Source: Brucellaceae bacterium
Lineage (GTDB): Bacteria; Pseudomonadota; Alphaproteobacteria; Rhizobiales; Rhizobiaceae
NCBI GenBank assembly: GCA_020637775.1
Contig: JACKJV010000005.1
Coordinates: forward strand, 124,001-188,000
Reading direction: 5' to 3'
Length of the DNA: 64,000 nucleotides
Position numbers and translations under genes: made by a program. The notes beneath the pieces were generated by a model. That model did not search any database and was not told where the DNA came from. It was given only the letters and a program-made list of their open reading frames with translations. Positions 1-9,966 of the stretch are shown here, piece after piece. Positions within the stretch are counted from its first letter, which is position 1. The number at the start of each line of letters is the position of its first letter.

Positions 1-1461
1 GACGACGCCATTTTCGGCGGCCTTGACCGGCGTGCCGGCCGGAACCGCGATATCGATGCCATCATTGGCCTTGCCGCCTGAATTGGCGCCGAACGATGAG
101 ACGATGCGCCCGCGCACCGGCCAGCGCAACTTGCCGATGCCGGTTGTCGCCGGCGCGACGGCCGCCACCTTCTCTGCCTGGCGGATCACCTTCTCGTCCT
201 TGCGCTGCGGTGGCGTGTAGGTCGGCAGATCACTGCCGGATTTCACGCTTGGCCCGGCGCCGCCCGTGATGATCGGATCGACCGCCGGCTTCGCGCTGGC
301 CGTCCGCACCGGTTGACCGGCCGACGGCATGACGAGTTTCTGACCGACACGAATGGTGCCGTCGCGGAGGTTGTTGGCTGCCTTCAACGCCGCGACGGTC
401 ACACCATTGCGGCGCGCGATGGCATAGAGCGAATCCCCTGCAACGACCGTATGGACATTGCCTGCCTGCGTGGCCTTGGCCTGCCCCGGCTCCGCGCGGC
501 TCGGCGTTCCGGTGGTTACGGCATCGGCGCGGGGCGCCGGCGGGCGCGGCGCTTCGCGGACCACCGCCACCTCGCGGCGCGGTGCATCCTGCGGCACCGG
601 AACCCGGTTTGCCGGCACATCGTATTTCGTGCCGCGCGACGATTTGGCCGCCGCGGTCTGCGGGTTGGCGTCGGGCGCGGAAGTCGGCGCCTTTTGCGAA
701 TAGACATAGGTCGGGATCACGATGCGCTGGCCTGCCGTGACATCGCGGGGATCGGCAATGCCGTTGACGCGCATGATCTCACGCGCAGGCACGCCGAAAC
801 GTCTGGACAGATTGTAGACCGTTTCACCTTCGCGCAAGGTAATCTGCGTGCCGCCCGAGGCCGTCCAGCCGCGTCCGTCGCCGCGTTCCTGGGCCGACCT
901 GCTTTCGGGTGCGGTCCCGGCGGCGGCATTCCTGGACGCCGCCGCCGGCTCGACCTTGCGCGCTGACGTGGAACCGGTGGCCATCGTGTCGACACGGCTT
1001 GCGGCCGGTGCCGCCAGCGTCTGTCGCTCGACGGACGGCGCCGTGACAGCCTGGCGAACCGGCGCAGGTGCTGGCGGGAAAGCGGCAGGCGACGCATTGC
1101 CGGGATAAGGGTTGACCCGATAGGCTGCCTGGGGGCGCGCAGGATAGGAAACAGGCGGCGGCGCAGGCTGCGCCATGCCGGCTGCCGCCATGCCCACACC
1201 GGCGCTTGGCGCAACGCGCCCGCCCGGTATCAGGTTGGCGGCGCCACGGCCGACGGAACCGGTTGCTGTCGTGTCCACGTCACCCGGATAGGGCTGGTCC
1301 ACAGAGGCGGCCGATGTCCGCGATGGCACCGAAGCCGTATAGAAACTGTCGGTGAAGCGCACGGCATCGGAACTGCATCCGGCGGCGAGCCCACCAACCA
1401 TGGCGATGGCCGCCCCTCTGGAGAGGTGTCGTGCATATGCCTTGAAAATGGTGACCTGCAT
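1..1461 (-). CDS. NlpD/EnvC-like LysM-M23 lipoprotein (3' end outside window)
   Basis: A periplasmic peptidoglycan-binding protein, probably an amidase activator or endopeptidase used in cell division. The first 487 residues are present and the frame is open at the window edge. A lipoprotein signal ends in the lipobox LAAGC with Cys29. After a Pro/Ala-rich linker come two LysM domains at about 205-250 and 336-379, and an M23 domain starts near residue 445 (RWPVRGRIVSSFG). The ATG at 1461 was chosen because the signal peptide follows it directly. The gene is last in the block after surE and pcm, its usual place in rhizobia. Whether the M23 zinc ligands are intact cannot be judged because the catalytic part is cut off. 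Confidence 0.9.
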   Translation of the reverse strand, partial: MQVTIFKAYARHLSRGAAIAMVGGLAAGCSSDAVRFTDSFYTASVPSRTSAASVDQPYPGDVDTTATGSVGRGAANLIPGGRVAPSAGVGMAAAGMAQPAPPPVSYPARPQAAYRVNPYPGNASPAAFPPAPAPVRQAVTAPSVERQTLAAPAASRVDTMATGSTSARKVEPAAASRNAAAGTAPESRSAQERGDGRGWTASGGTQITLREGETVYNLSRRFGVPAREIMRVNGIADPRDVTAGQRIVIPTYVYSQKAPTSAPDANPQTAAAKSSRGTKYDVPANRVPVPQDAPRREVAVVREAPRPPAPRADAVTTGTPSRAEPGQAKATQAGNVHTVVAGDSLYAIARRNGVTVAALKAANNLRDGTIRVGQKLVMPSAGQPVRTASAKPAVDPIITGGAGPSVKSGSDLPTYTPPQRKDEKVIRQAEKVAAVAPATTGIGKLRWPVRGRIVSSFGANSGGKANDGIDIAVPAGTPVKAAENGVV

Positions 1462-1607
1462 GTTCTGAAACCCGCCATACTCGCTAACTCGCACAAGATC
1501 ATTAAAGCGCGTTAGTGTTACTGACGGGTTAAGCACGGGCTGAAAGGTGCCTTGCGTCACCGCATGAGCGTGCCCTGAACGGCCGAATTGCAGGGAAAAC
1601 CGGGCGC

Positions 1608-2264
1608 TCAGAGCGCGGCAGCAACTCCACGCGCCAAGGCCTGAAACCGCACCTGGCCGACATCGTCGCGCTCGAAACGGCTGCCGATCTTCGTCAGGCG
1701 AGCGAGCGACTGGACATCTTCCGGGCCGCCGATGGCCGCGAACATCACGCCACCGGAAGAAAGGAGATCGGCATAGGCACGCGGAAGGCTGTCAAAGGCC
1801 GCCCAGACCACGATCCTGTCAAAGGGACCCTCGCCCTCGATGGCGCGTTCGGCATCGCCGTGACGCTGGAGGATGTTGGTCAGGCCAAGGGTGCGGAACC
1901 GTTCGCCAGCCTGGTCAATGAGCGTCCTGAAGCGGTCCACCGTCGTCACCCGGCCGGCCAGCCTGGCCATGACCGCGGCGGTGTAGCCCGAGCCCGTTCC
2001 GATTTCCAGCACCCGGTGACTGGCCTGAAGACCGAGCCCGGCAAGAACGCGGGCCTGAAGGTCCAGTCCCTCGATGGTTTCGCCGCAGGCAATGGGGCAG
2101 GAGCGCGCGCCATATGCGGCAAGCTGGTATTCGGCAGGCACGAAGGCGCGGCGCGGCGTGGCCTCTATGGCCGCGAACAGACCCTTGTCGTCAATGCCCT
2201 GCGCCCGCATCCGCAAGACGAAGGCGGCAAGCGCTTCGTTTCCGGATGCCGGCGCGGCGGGCAT
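1608..2264 (-). CDS. pcm: Protein-L-isoaspartate O-methyltransferase
   Basis: A cytosolic, SAM-dependent repair enzyme that methylates isoaspartyl residues in damaged proteins. The 218-residue length is normal for the family. The SAM-binding motif I is intact (EIGTGSGYTA, 87-96), and the family motif FVP is at 41-43. Its ATG shares one base with the surE stop (TGATG), so the two are translationally coupled. The surE-pcm-nlpD order is the classic stationary-phase survival arrangement. A second, more divergent PIMT-like gene lies at 28461-29117. Confidence 0.95.
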   Translation of the reverse strand: MPAAPASGNEALAAFVLRMRAQGIDDKGLFAAIEATPRRAFVPAEYQLAAYGARSCPIACGETIEGLDLQARVLAGLGLQASHRVLEIGTGSGYTAAVMARLAGRVTTVDRFRTLIDQAGERFRTLGLTNILQRHGDAERAIEGEGPFDRIVVWAAFDSLPRAYADLLSSGGVMFAAIGGPEDVQSLARLTKIGSRFERDDVGQVRFQALARGVAAAL

Positions 2265-3019
2265 CAGAAGGCTTCCCTCAGCGCATCCTGCGCTTCATGG
2301 GCCGTCAGGTTCAGTTTCAAGGGCGTGATGGAAATGCGGTTGTCACGAAGAGCCGCGATATCCGTTCCCTCCACGGCGTCGAACTCCTTGCGGCCGAACC
2401 GGATCCAGAAATAGGGGAAGTTGCGGCCATCGCGGCGCTCTTCCACGCCAACGCCATGGACGATCCGGCCCTGGGTGGTGACAGCGACGCCCTTGACCTC
2501 TTCAGGCCGGCAATTGGGAAAGTTGACGTTGAGCAGGACACCTTCCGGCAGGTCGGTGGCGATACAGGTCTTCAGCACGTCGACGGCATGGGCCTCGGCC
2601 ACCTCGTAGGGAACCACCCTGCCCTCGTCGGAGAAATTGTAACCCTGGCTGAGCGCGATGGACCGGATTCCGACCAGGGTGCCCTCCATGGCACCGGCCA
2701 CGGTTCCCGAATAGGTGACGTCATCGGCGATGTTGGTGCCGGAATTGACGCCGGACAGGATGAGGTCCGGCGCTTGCGGCATGATGTGCCGCACGGCCAT
2801 GATGACGCAATCGGTCGGTGTGCCGCGAACGGCGAAATGCCGGTCATCGAGCTTGCGCAGACGCAGGGGGTGCGACAGCGTCAGCGAATGCGCCAGGCCC
2901 GACTGGTCCGTCTCGGGCGCAACCACCCAGACATCATCCGACAATTGCCGCGCAATCCGCTCCAGAACGGCGATCCCCTCGTCATGAATGCCGTCATCAT
3001 TGGTCAGCAGGATGCGCAT
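2264..3019 (-). CDS. surE: 5'/3'-nucleotidase SurE
   Basis: A divalent-metal-dependent nucleoside monophosphatase that also acts on polyphosphate. The N-terminus shows the metal ligands Asp8-Asp9 in [12 protein letters not shown]. Further ligands are Ser40 and Asn92, in the signature [12 protein letters not shown] (89-100). The length of 251 residues is typical. It lies 30 bases downstream of serS and overlaps pcm by one base, so it is part of the same transcription unit. Confidence 0.96.
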   Translation of the reverse strand: MRILLTNDDGIHDEGIAVLERIARQLSDDVWVVAPETDQSGLAHSLTLSHPLRLRKLDDRHFAVRGTPTDCVIMAVRHIMPQAPDLILSGVNSGTNIADDVTYSGTVAGAMEGTLVGIRSIALSQGYNFSDEGRVVPYEVAEAHAVDVLKTCIATDLPEGVLLNVNFPNCRPEEVKGVAVTTQGRIVHGVGVEERRDGRNFPYFWIRFGRKEFDAVEGTDIAALRDNRISITPLKLNLTAHEAQDALREAF

Positions 3020-3049
3020 GCTCTCTCCTCGTCATGTTCCGGCGCGCCG

Positions 3050-4339
3050 TCAGGCGCGTGCAATGATCTCCAAGCCGCCCATATAGGGGCGCAGAACCTC
3101 AGGGACGGCAATCGATCCGTCCTCGTTCTGATAGTTCTCCATCACCGCAATCAGCGCGCGGCCGACCGCGATGCCCGAGCCGTTCAGCGTATGGACGAAA
3201 CGCGTCTGCTTCTCACCCGCTGCACGGTAGCGGGCATTCATGCGCCGCGCCTGGAAATCGCCGCAGACCGAACAGGACGAAATCTCGCGATAGGCATCCT
3301 GACCCGGCAGCCAGACCTCGATATCGTAGGTCTTGCGTGCGCCAAAGCCCATGTCGCCGGTGCACAGCACGACGGTGCGGAACGGCAGGCCCAGCCGCTT
3401 GAGAATGTCCTCGGCACAGGCGGTCATGCGCTCATGTTCATCGATGGACGTATCCGCGTCGGTTATGGAGACCAGTTCGACCTTGTTGAACTGGTGCTGG
3501 CGCAGCATGCCGCGCGTGTCACGGCCCGCCGAACCGGCTTCGGAGCGGAAGCATGGAGTCAGAGCGGTGAAGCGCAGCGGCAGGCTTTCAGCCTCCACGA
3601 TCTCGCCGGCAACCAGGTTCGTCATCGGCACTTCAGCCGTCGGGATCAGGCCGAGCCGCCCGGCGCCGTGCGGCGTGAAGAACAGGTCTTCCGAGAATTT
3701 CGGCAATTGCCCCGTTCCGAAATAGGCATCATCCTTGACGAGAAGCGGAGGATTGACCTCCACATAACCGTTCTCGCCGGTATGGACGTCGAGCATGAAT
3801 TGCCCGAGCGCACGCTCCAGGCGGGCAAGCGGACCCTTCAAAACCGTGAACCGGGCGCCCGACAGCCTGGCGGCAGCCTCGAAGTCCATCAGGCCCAGCG
3901 CCTCGCCCAGTTCCCAATGCTCCTTCGCCGCAAAGGCGAATTCCGGACGACGGCCGACCTTGCGCACTTCCACATTGCCACTTTCGTCCTCGCCCACCGG
4001 CACATCGGCGAGCGGAATGTTGGGAATACGAGCCATAGCATCGGTGAATTTCGCATTGAGGTCGCGCTCGACAGCTTCACCGGCCTGCAATTCATCCTTG
4101 ATGGATGCCACTTCGGCCTTCAGCTTCCCGGCCGTTTCATGGTCCTTCTGGCCCATGGCCTTGCCGATTTCCTTCGACGCGGCATTGCGGCGCTCCTGAA
4201 GCGCTTGCAGGCGGGCGATATGGGAGCGGCGCTGTTCGTCAAGCGCGATCAGCGCGGCAGCCTCGGGGGCGGCACCCCGCATGGCAAGCGCCTCGTCCAG
4301 AGCTTCAGGATTTTCGCGGATCCACTTGATATCGAGCAT
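3050..4339 (-). CDS. serS: Seryl-tRNA synthetase
   Basis: A class II aminoacyl-tRNA synthetase that charges tRNA-Ser (and tRNA-Sec where present). Residues 1-100 form the coiled-coil tRNA-binding arm. Motif 2 is at about 263-286 ([15 protein letters not shown] and following), and motif 3 is at about 385-398 ([12 protein letters not shown]). The 429-residue length is standard and nothing is missing. It sits between tatC and surE, the usual rhizobial order. Confidence 0.97.
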   Translation of the reverse strand: MLDIKWIRENPEALDEALAMRGAAPEAAALIALDEQRRSHIARLQALQERRNAASKEIGKAMGQKDHETAGKLKAEVASIKDELQAGEAVERDLNAKFTDAMARIPNIPLADVPVGEDESGNVEVRKVGRRPEFAFAAKEHWELGEALGLMDFEAAARLSGARFTVLKGPLARLERALGQFMLDVHTGENGYVEVNPPLLVKDDAYFGTGQLPKFSEDLFFTPHGAGRLGLIPTAEVPMTNLVAGEIVEAESLPLRFTALTPCFRSEAGSAGRDTRGMLRQHQFNKVELVSITDADTSIDEHERMTACAEDILKRLGLPFRTVVLCTGDMGFGARKTYDIEVWLPGQDAYREISSCSVCGDFQARRMNARYRAAGEKQTRFVHTLNGSGIAVGRALIAVMENYQNEDGSIAVPEVLRPYMGGLEIIARA

Positions 4340-4449
4340 GGGAATGTCCCGGACCTGGCCAGTTGCGTCTGGCGCTTCTTAGACGAGTCGCCCTGACGAT
4401 GCGAGAGCCGGCTTGACGCAGGCGGCCAACGCATCCCCGGGCAAGCGGA

Positions 4450-5355
4450 TCACGGCATGGAACCGCGACCCTGTTCTTCCAGTTCGGCTTCACCAGACCC
4501 GCCGGCCGGCTTGTCCTCGGCTGGCGCATCGGCCTCAGCCCCGGTTTCATCCTCGTCGGTTTCGGATGCCTGCGCGCGTTCGCGCTCCACCATGCGAGCC
4601 GTATAGATGGAAATCTCGTAGAGAATGATGGTCGGCAGGGCAAGACCGATCTGGCTGACCGGATCGGGCGGCGTGAGGACTGCGGCGGCAATGAAGGCAA
4701 AGACGATGGCGTATTTGCGCTTTTCCTTCAGTCCCTCCGACGTCGCCAGGCCGGCGCGCGCCAGCAGCGTGGTGACGACGGGAAGCTGGAAGACGAGTCC
4801 GAAGGCGAAGATCAGCGTCATGATCAGGCCGAGATATTCCGAAACCTTCGGCAGGAGCGAAATATCGACCTGACCTTCGCCACCGGTCTGTTCCATGGCG
4901 AGGAAGAACCACATCACCATGGGCATGAAGAAGCTGTAGACCAGCGTCGCGCCCAGCAGGAACAGCAGCGGCGAGGCAACCAGAAACGGCACGAAGGCCT
5001 TTCTTTCGTTGCGATAGAGGCCTGGCGCGATAAACTTGTAGATCTGTGCCGCAATCAACGGAAATGCGAGCACAAGGCCGCCGAACATGGCGATCTTGAT
5101 CTGCGTGAAGAAGAATTCCTGGGGCGCGGTGTAGATCAGCGCCACCTTGCGGTGATCGAGCCCTGCCCACTCGACAGCCCACTTGAAGGGCTGGACCAGG
5201 AAATTGAAAAGATCCTTGGCCCAGAAGAAGCAGAACAGGAAAGCGATGAAGAAACCGCCCACCGCCCACATCAGGCGCTGGCGCAATTCGATGAGATGTT
5301 CGATCAATGGTGCCGACGACGCGTCGATATCCACTTCGTCCTGCTTCTTGCTCAC
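4450..5355 (-). CDS. tatC: Sec-independent translocase subunit TatC
   Basis: The polytopic receptor of the twin-arginine pathway, which binds RR signal peptides of folded proteins. The N-terminus has the family pattern of a short cytosolic stretch followed by PLIEHLIELRQRL. Six hydrophobic segments follow, and the C-terminus is a long acidic tail rich in Glu/Asp/Ala. The 301 residues exceed the roughly 250-260 of many TatC proteins because of this tail, as is common in alphaproteobacteria. The ATG overlaps the tatB stop by four bases (ATGA), coupling the two. Confidence 0.96.
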   Translation of the reverse strand: MSKKQDEVDIDASSAPLIEHLIELRQRLMWAVGGFFIAFLFCFFWAKDLFNFLVQPFKWAVEWAGLDHRKVALIYTAPQEFFFTQIKIAMFGGLVLAFPLIAAQIYKFIAPGLYRNERKAFVPFLVASPLLFLLGATLVYSFFMPMVMWFFLAMEQTGGEGQVDISLLPKVSEYLGLIMTLIFAFGLVFQLPVVTTLLARAGLATSEGLKEKRKYAIVFAFIAAAVLTPPDPVSQIGLALPTIILYEISIYTARMVERERAQASETDEDETGAEADAPAEDKPAGGSGEAELEEQGRGSMP

Positions 5356-5807
5356 GCGCCTTTTCCTGTCTCTGCCCCGTCTTTCGACGACATGCCCGTC
5401 TCACCTTCGCCGGGAAGCGCGGCCGCGCCCGCCTTGGCCGGCTCAGCGGCATGGCTTTCGGCGTCGGCCCTGGCATCGCCCTTGGCCGGCGCGGCGGGCT
5501 TGGCCCGCGTGGCGTCGGACAGATCCTTCTTGATCTCGTCGCCGATCTTGTTGAGCGGATTGAGGTTCTTCTTGATCTCGTTGGCCGGATTCATCGACCG
5601 CGCCGTGTCGGCGATCGACTTGAGATCCTCCAGTTCCGCTTCCTTCAGCGCGTCATCGAACTGGCGACGGAAATCGCCGGCCATGGACCGCAGCTTGTTT
5701 GTCGTACGCCCGAACGTGCGCAGCATCTTCGGCAGATCCTTCGGACCCACGACGATGATCATCACGATCGCGACTACGAGCAGTTCCGGCCAGCCAATAT
5801 CCAGCAT
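5352..5807 (-). CDS. tatB: Sec-independent translocase subunit TatB
   Basis: The TatBC receptor component. It begins MLDIGWPELLVVAIVMIIVV, the expected short periplasmic end and single membrane segment with Glu8 in the TatB position. An amphipathic helix (GPKDLPKMLRTFGR) and a charged, Ala/Lys-rich tail follow. Its 151 residues are in the normal range. It stands between tatA and tatC and overlaps tatC by four bases. Confidence 0.95.
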   Translation of the reverse strand: MLDIGWPELLVVAIVMIIVVGPKDLPKMLRTFGRTTNKLRSMAGDFRRQFDDALKEAELEDLKSIADTARSMNPANEIKKNLNPLNKIGDEIKKDLSDATRAKPAAPAKGDARADAESHAAEPAKAGAAALPGEGETGMSSKDGAETGKGA

Positions 5808-5884
5808 ATTACCAGAGCCCTGTCAGACACACCTCGACGCCGCACCCGCACGGGGCGCGGCGACCTCTCCCATGCCGGACGGCA

Positions 5885-6106
5885 TCAGGAATTGGCGGAC
5901 TTTTCCTTGTTTTCCGACACCACTTCTTCCTTGCGGTGCTCAACGGTCCTGGCATTCTCGGACGACTCGTCGTCCTGCATGCCCTTCTTGAAGCTCTTGA
6001 TGCCCTTGGCGACATCGCCCATCAGCTCGGGGATCTTGCCGCGGCCGAAGAGCAGAAGCACGACCACCAGAACGATGATCCAGTGCCAGATTGAAAAGGT
6101 ACCCAT
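5885..6106 (-). CDS. tatA: Sec-independent translocase subunit TatA
   Basis: The pore-forming subunit of the twin-arginine translocase. The 73 residues start [20 protein letters not shown], followed by the TatA hinge [17 protein letters not shown] and a short charged tail. It is first of the tatABC set. In related genomes it usually follows scpB directly; here an ABC ATPase gene (6140-7216) lies between them, 33 bases upstream. Confidence 0.96.
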   Translation of the reverse strand: MGTFSIWHWIIVLVVVLLLFGRGKIPELMGDVAKGIKSFKKGMQDDESSENARTVEHRKEEVVSENKEKSANS

Positions 6107-6139
6107 GACAAACCTCGTGTGTGCGTTCTCGAGAGTGAC

Positions 6140-7216
6140 TTAAGCGCTTTCGGCGCCGGATTCAAATACAAGTACGTCGCTTTTTCTCACTGATATGCGA
6201 ATATCGCGCCGGCCGGGTTCCAGGGAGCCGTGCCGGATGCGGGCGCGAACCGTGCCATCGGCCCCCGGAACGGCCAGTTCCAGCATCTCCGCGATCCCCA
6301 GAAAACGCCGTGAAAGCACGCGCGCTTCCACATGCCCATCCGGATCGACCTCGATTCCGGCCAGGCGGATCGCGACGGTTGCCCTGTCGCCATCGGCCAG
6401 CGCGCCGGCCGGAAAGCGGCCGACGGGCGTTTCCACCATGCCGGCGCCCACCACGGATTCGAACAGGTTGAGCTCGGAGAAGAACCCGGCGGCAAACAGG
6501 TCCACCGGGTCATAGTAGAGCTCGTCGCCCGTTCCGGTCTGCACAAGGCGCCCATCCTTGAGCAGCGCGATGCGGTCGCCCATGCGCATGGCCTCCTCGG
6601 CATCATGGGTGACAACGATGGCGGTTGTGCGGCTTTGGCGCAGGATCGCGAGCGTCTCGGAACGGATGGCGTCCTTGAGGCGCGAGTCGAGGCCGGAAAA
6701 CGGTTCATCCATCAGCAGCACAGCCGGGCGCGGCGCGATGGCGCGCGCCAGCGCCACCCGCTGCTGCTCGCCGCCGGACAAGACATGCGGATAGGCTTCG
6801 GCATAATGGTCGAGACCGACCCGCGACAGGGCGATCATGGCCTCGGCCTTCGCCTCGCCGGCCGAAAGGGCGGTCAGGCCGAACATCACGTTCTGCAGGA
6901 TCGTCAGATGCGGGAAGAGCGCAAAATCCTGAAAGACCAGCCCCACCGACCGCTCCTCGGGCGGCAGGAAGACATCAGGCCCGGCAATTTCGCGGCCATT
7001 GAGCACGATCCTGCCGGCAGACTGGCTCTCGATGCCGGCGGCGATCCGCAACAAGGTGGTCTTGCCGGAGCCCGATGGCCCGAGCAGGCAGGTCACCTTG
7101 CCCGCTTCGGCAACCAGCGACAGGCCCTGCAGCGTCGGCTTGCTGCCATAGGCGTGATGAATGTTCTCGAATGCGAGTTCGGCGGCGAAGGAAACTCCTG
7201 CCGGAATGCGACCCAT
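6140..7216 (-). CDS. Orphan ABC transporter ATPase, FbpC/PotA-like with TOBE-type tail
   Basis: The nucleotide-binding subunit of an ABC importer of the Fe3+/spermidine/putrescine/sulfate type. Walker A is GPSGSGKTT (46-54), the signature is LSGGEQQR (146-153), and Walker B with its Glu is VLLMDEP (166-172). About 110 residues at the C-terminus resemble a TOBE regulatory region. No permease or binding protein is nearby, and the gene is wedged between scpB and tatA, which normally adjoin. The start is uncertain. The ATG at 7216 follows a weak purine run, but in-frame ATGs at 7237, 7255 and 7282 are also possible, the last overlapping the end of scpB. The substrate cannot be assigned. Confidence 0.85.
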   Translation of the reverse strand: MGRIPAGVSFAAELAFENIHHAYGSKPTLQGLSLVAEAGKVTCLLGPSGSGKTTLLRIAAGIESQSAGRIVLNGREIAGPDVFLPPEERSVGLVFQDFALFPHLTILQNVMFGLTALSAGEAKAEAMIALSRVGLDHYAEAYPHVLSGGEQQRVALARAIAPRPAVLLMDEPFSGLDSRLKDAIRSETLAILRQSRTTAIVVTHDAEEAMRMGDRIALLKDGRLVQTGTGDELYYDPVDLFAAGFFSELNLFESVVGAGMVETPVGRFPAGALADGDRATVAIRLAGIEVDPDGHVEARVLSRRFLGIAEMLELAVPGADGTVRARIRHGSLEPGRRDIRISVRKSDVLVFESGAESA

Positions 7217-7287
7217 CTTTCTCTGTATCAAAGCCATGTGTGCCGTTGTCCGCATCGGGCCCACGCGCGGCGCGCGGGCCATGAGGG

Positions 7288-8034
7288 TCAATCATCCTCG
7301 ACGCGCGGTGTCAACAAGCCCAGTTCCTCCAGGTCGATATCCGTCAGGGGATCTTCATCTTCCGTGAGGTCGTCGGGCGAGGCCAGCGGCGTGGGCATGG
7401 CGAAACTGGCCGGCATGCGCGCGGACAGCAGTCCGGCACCCTTCAGTTCATCCATTCCGGGCAGGTCGCGCAATTCCTCCAGGCCGAAATGATCGAGAAA
7501 GGCGACCGTGGTGCCATAGGTCACCGGCCGGCCCGGCGTGCGCCTTCGCCCGCGCAGGCGCACCCAACCTGTCTCCATGAGCGTGTCCAGCGTGCCTTTC
7601 GACGTCTCGACGCCGCGTATCTCCTCCATTTCCGCGCGCGTCACCGGCTGGTGATAGGCGATGATCGCCAGTACCTCCAAGGCGGCCCGCGACAGCTTTT
7701 TCTGGTCCACGGCCTCGCGGCTCATCAGGAAGGACAGGTCGCCGGCAGTCCGGAAGGCCCAGGCATTCTCCACGCGAACGAGATTGATGCCCCGTGCGGC
7801 ATAATCGGCGCGCAGTTTCTCCATGACTGCGCCAACCGGCGTGCCCCGTGGCAGGCGTTCGGCGAGCAGCTTCTCGGAGACCGGTTCCGCCGAGGCAAAG
7901 ACAAGCGCCTCCGCCATCCGCGCCACCTCGGCGAGCGCACGCGCATCGAGAGGTGCTGCGCCTGCCGCCTGCCGCGTGTCCCTGTGATCCCTCTCCTCGT
8001 CGCCGGGCATCGGGTGGCGTCCGTGGTCATCCAT
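7288..8034 (-). CDS. scpB: Segregation and condensation protein B
   Basis: The winged-helix subunit of the Smc-ScpAB condensin that organises and segregates the chromosome. The protein has 248 residues with the family core LVFASAEPVSEKLLAERLP and ALEVLAIIAYHQPVTRAEME. The ATG at 8034 was chosen because it overlaps the scpA stop by eight bases and begins MDDHGRHP; the open frame runs farther upstream within scpA without a plausible start. A rather long acidic C-terminus ends in EDD. Confidence 0.93.
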   Translation of the reverse strand: MDDHGRHPMPGDEERDHRDTRQAAGAAPLDARALAEVARMAEALVFASAEPVSEKLLAERLPRGTPVGAVMEKLRADYAARGINLVRVENAWAFRTAGDLSFLMSREAVDQKKLSRAALEVLAIIAYHQPVTRAEMEEIRGVETSKGTLDTLMETGWVRLRGRRRTPGRPVTYGTTVAFLDHFGLEELRDLPGMDELKGAGLLSARMPASFAMPTPLASPDDLTEDEDPLTDIDLEELGLLTPRVEDD

Positions 8035-8860
8035 GGGTGGCCTCCCCGCGCATGCGCGGGATTGCCCGCGGCCTGAGAAAGACCGGCGCATAGGCCTCGT
8101 CCTGCCTGATGTCCAGAGCGCCTTCCCGCACCATTTCAAGGCTGGCGACAAAGGTGCTGGCAATGGCTGTCTTGCGCTCTTCGGGCGAGGCCAGATAGTC
8201 GATCAGGAACCGGTCGAGTGCCGTCCAGTCGGAAACGGCGCCGACAAGCCTCTCCAGCACGGCGCGTGCGTCCTTCAGCGACCAGACCGCGCGTCGCGCG
8301 ATCTGCACCCGCGAAATGGCCTGACGCTGGCGCTGCGAGGCGTAGGCTGTGAGAAGGTCGTAGAGGGAGGCGGCATATTCGCTCTTCCGGTCAACGATGA
8401 CCGCTTCCGGATTTCCGCGCGCGAACACGTCGCGGCCGAGCCGGTTGCGGTTGATCAGGCGGGCGGCCGCATCGCGCATGGCCTCGAGCCGCTTGAGCCG
8501 GAACTGCAGGATCGCGGCCATTTCCTCGCCCGACTGCTCGTCGTCGCGCGGCGGCTTCGGGATCAGGAGCCTTGACTTGAGAAAGGCGAGCCAAGCGGCC
8601 ATCACCAGGTAATCGGCGGCCAGTTCAAGTTTCAGCGCACGCGCCTTCTCGATGAAGACAAGATACTGTTCTGCCAGCGCAAGGACCGAAATCCGCGAAA
8701 GATCGACCTTCTGGTTGCGCGCCAGATGCAGCAGCAGATCGAGCGGGCCCTCGAAGCCGTCCACGTCGATCACCAGTTCCGGACCGGCCGGGCGCGTCTC
8801 GCGTTCCGCCCAGAGCTGGTCCATCGGTGTCCTTGCGTGCTTGTCCTGTGCAGGCATCAT
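8027..8860 (-). CDS. scpA: Segregation and condensation protein A
   Basis: The kleisin subunit of bacterial condensin. The hallmark FEGPLDLLLHLARNQKVDLSRI is near residue 30, and the C-terminal winged helix ends in the helix-rich section ERKTAIASTFVASLEMVREG. The start is set to the ATG at 8860, 16 bases after nagZ ends. The frame is open farther upstream, but that part is Arg-rich shadow of nagZ. The protein is 277 residues long and overlaps scpB by eight bases. Confidence 0.94.
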   Translation of the reverse strand: MMPAQDKHARTPMDQLWAERETRPAGPELVIDVDGFEGPLDLLLHLARNQKVDLSRISVLALAEQYLVFIEKARALKLELAADYLVMAAWLAFLKSRLLIPKPPRDDEQSGEEMAAILQFRLKRLEAMRDAAARLINRNRLGRDVFARGNPEAVIVDRKSEYAASLYDLLTAYASQRQRQAISRVQIARRAVWSLKDARAVLERLVGAVSDWTALDRFLIDYLASPEERKTAIASTFVASLEMVREGALDIRQDEAYAPVFLRPRAIPRMRGEATHG

Positions 8861-8876
8861 CGCTGTCCGGACTCCC

Positions 8877-9893
8877 TCACGCCGCCGCCTCGAACCAGCC
8901 GGCGAATTCCGCGCGCAGCGCCTGCTCGTCCGCGGCGTCGTCTCGCGCCAGATCGGCCACGGCCCTCTGCGCGCGCTGCAATGCCTTGCCGGAAAGCAGC
9001 GGCGTCCGGGCGGCCACGGCCCGCATCTCGTCCATCCGTCCATTGCAATGGAGAACCATGTCGCAACCGGCCGCGAAGATGGCCTCCGTCCTTTCCTCGA
9101 ACGAGCCGGCCAGCGCCTTCATCGAAACGTCGTCGCTCATCAACAGGCCGTCAAAGCCCATCTCGCCGCGAATGATCCCGCCGATGACGCGCGGCGACGT
9201 GGTGGCCGGATTGTCGCGATCGAGCGCGGTATAGACGACGTGGGCCGTCATCGCCATCGGGATGTCCGCCAGCGCTTGGAAAGGCGGGAAATCGTGGGCA
9301 CGCAGGTCCTCCAGCGGCGCATCGACCACCGGCAGTTCCAGATGGCTGTCGGCAAAGGCGCGGCCATGACCGGGGATGTGCTTGATGACCGGCAGGACAC
9401 CGCCGGCCAGCAGGCCTTCTGCCGCGGCACGGCCCATTTGCGCCACCGTCACCGGGTCGGAGCCATAGGCGCGGTTGCCGATCACGTCGTGGGCGCCCTC
9501 GACGGGAACATCCAGCACCGGCAGGCAATCGGCATTGATGCCGAAACGCTTCAGGTCGAAGGCATGCAGGCGCGACATGACCCAGGCTGCCCGCAGGCCG
9601 GCCTCGCGGTCGGCGCGATACAAGGCGCCCAGGGCGGCGCCGGGCGGATAATCCGGCGCAAGCGGCGCCTTGATACGCTGCACGCGGCCGCCTTCCTGAT
9701 CGATGAAAACCGGCACATCGCGGCCGGAAAGGTCACGCAGCGCCGCTGTCAGGCCGGCCAGTTGCGCGGCGTTCACGACGTTGCGCGCAAAGAGGATGTA
9801 GCCCCACGGCTGTTCGCCGCGAAAGAAGCTTTCCTCTTCCGCATTCAGTTCGGGCCCGGCAATGCCGGCAATCATCGCACGTGATTCGCTCAT
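8877..9893 (-). CDS. nagZ: Beta-N-acetylhexosaminidase
   Basis: A cytosolic glycoside hydrolase family 3 enzyme that removes GlcNAc from anhydro-muropeptides during cell-wall recycling. The substrate-binding segment is FIDQEGGRVQR (63-73). The catalytic loop motif is KHIPGHG (171-177), and the nucleophile Asp254 lies in SDDVSMKA. The ATG at 9893 gives 338 residues, the usual size, without an N-terminal signal. The gene is placed between the SPOR protein and scpA. Confidence 0.95.
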   Translation of the reverse strand: MSESRAMIAGIAGPELNAEEESFFRGEQPWGYILFARNVVNAAQLAGLTAALRDLSGRDVPVFIDQEGGRVQRIKAPLAPDYPPGAALGALYRADREAGLRAAWVMSRLHAFDLKRFGINADCLPVLDVPVEGAHDVIGNRAYGSDPVTVAQMGRAAAEGLLAGGVLPVIKHIPGHGRAFADSHLELPVVDAPLEDLRAHDFPPFQALADIPMAMTAHVVYTALDRDNPATTSPRVIGGIIRGEMGFDGLLMSDDVSMKALAGSFEERTEAIFAAGCDMVLHCNGRMDEMRAVAARTPLLSGKALQRAQRAVADLARDDAADEQALRAEFAGWFEAAA

Positions 9894-9966
9894 GGATCGA
9901 TTCTGGCACGAATCGCCCCGGAAGACACGGTGCAAGGCCCAACCGCGCCCTTTGCCCACAGGCAAA

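Noticed and set aside
2114..4396. A 760-codon open frame on the plus strand opposite surE and serS
   Set aside because: It is antisense to two clearly conserved genes and has the His/Asp/Arg-rich composition typical of frames opposite high-GC genes.
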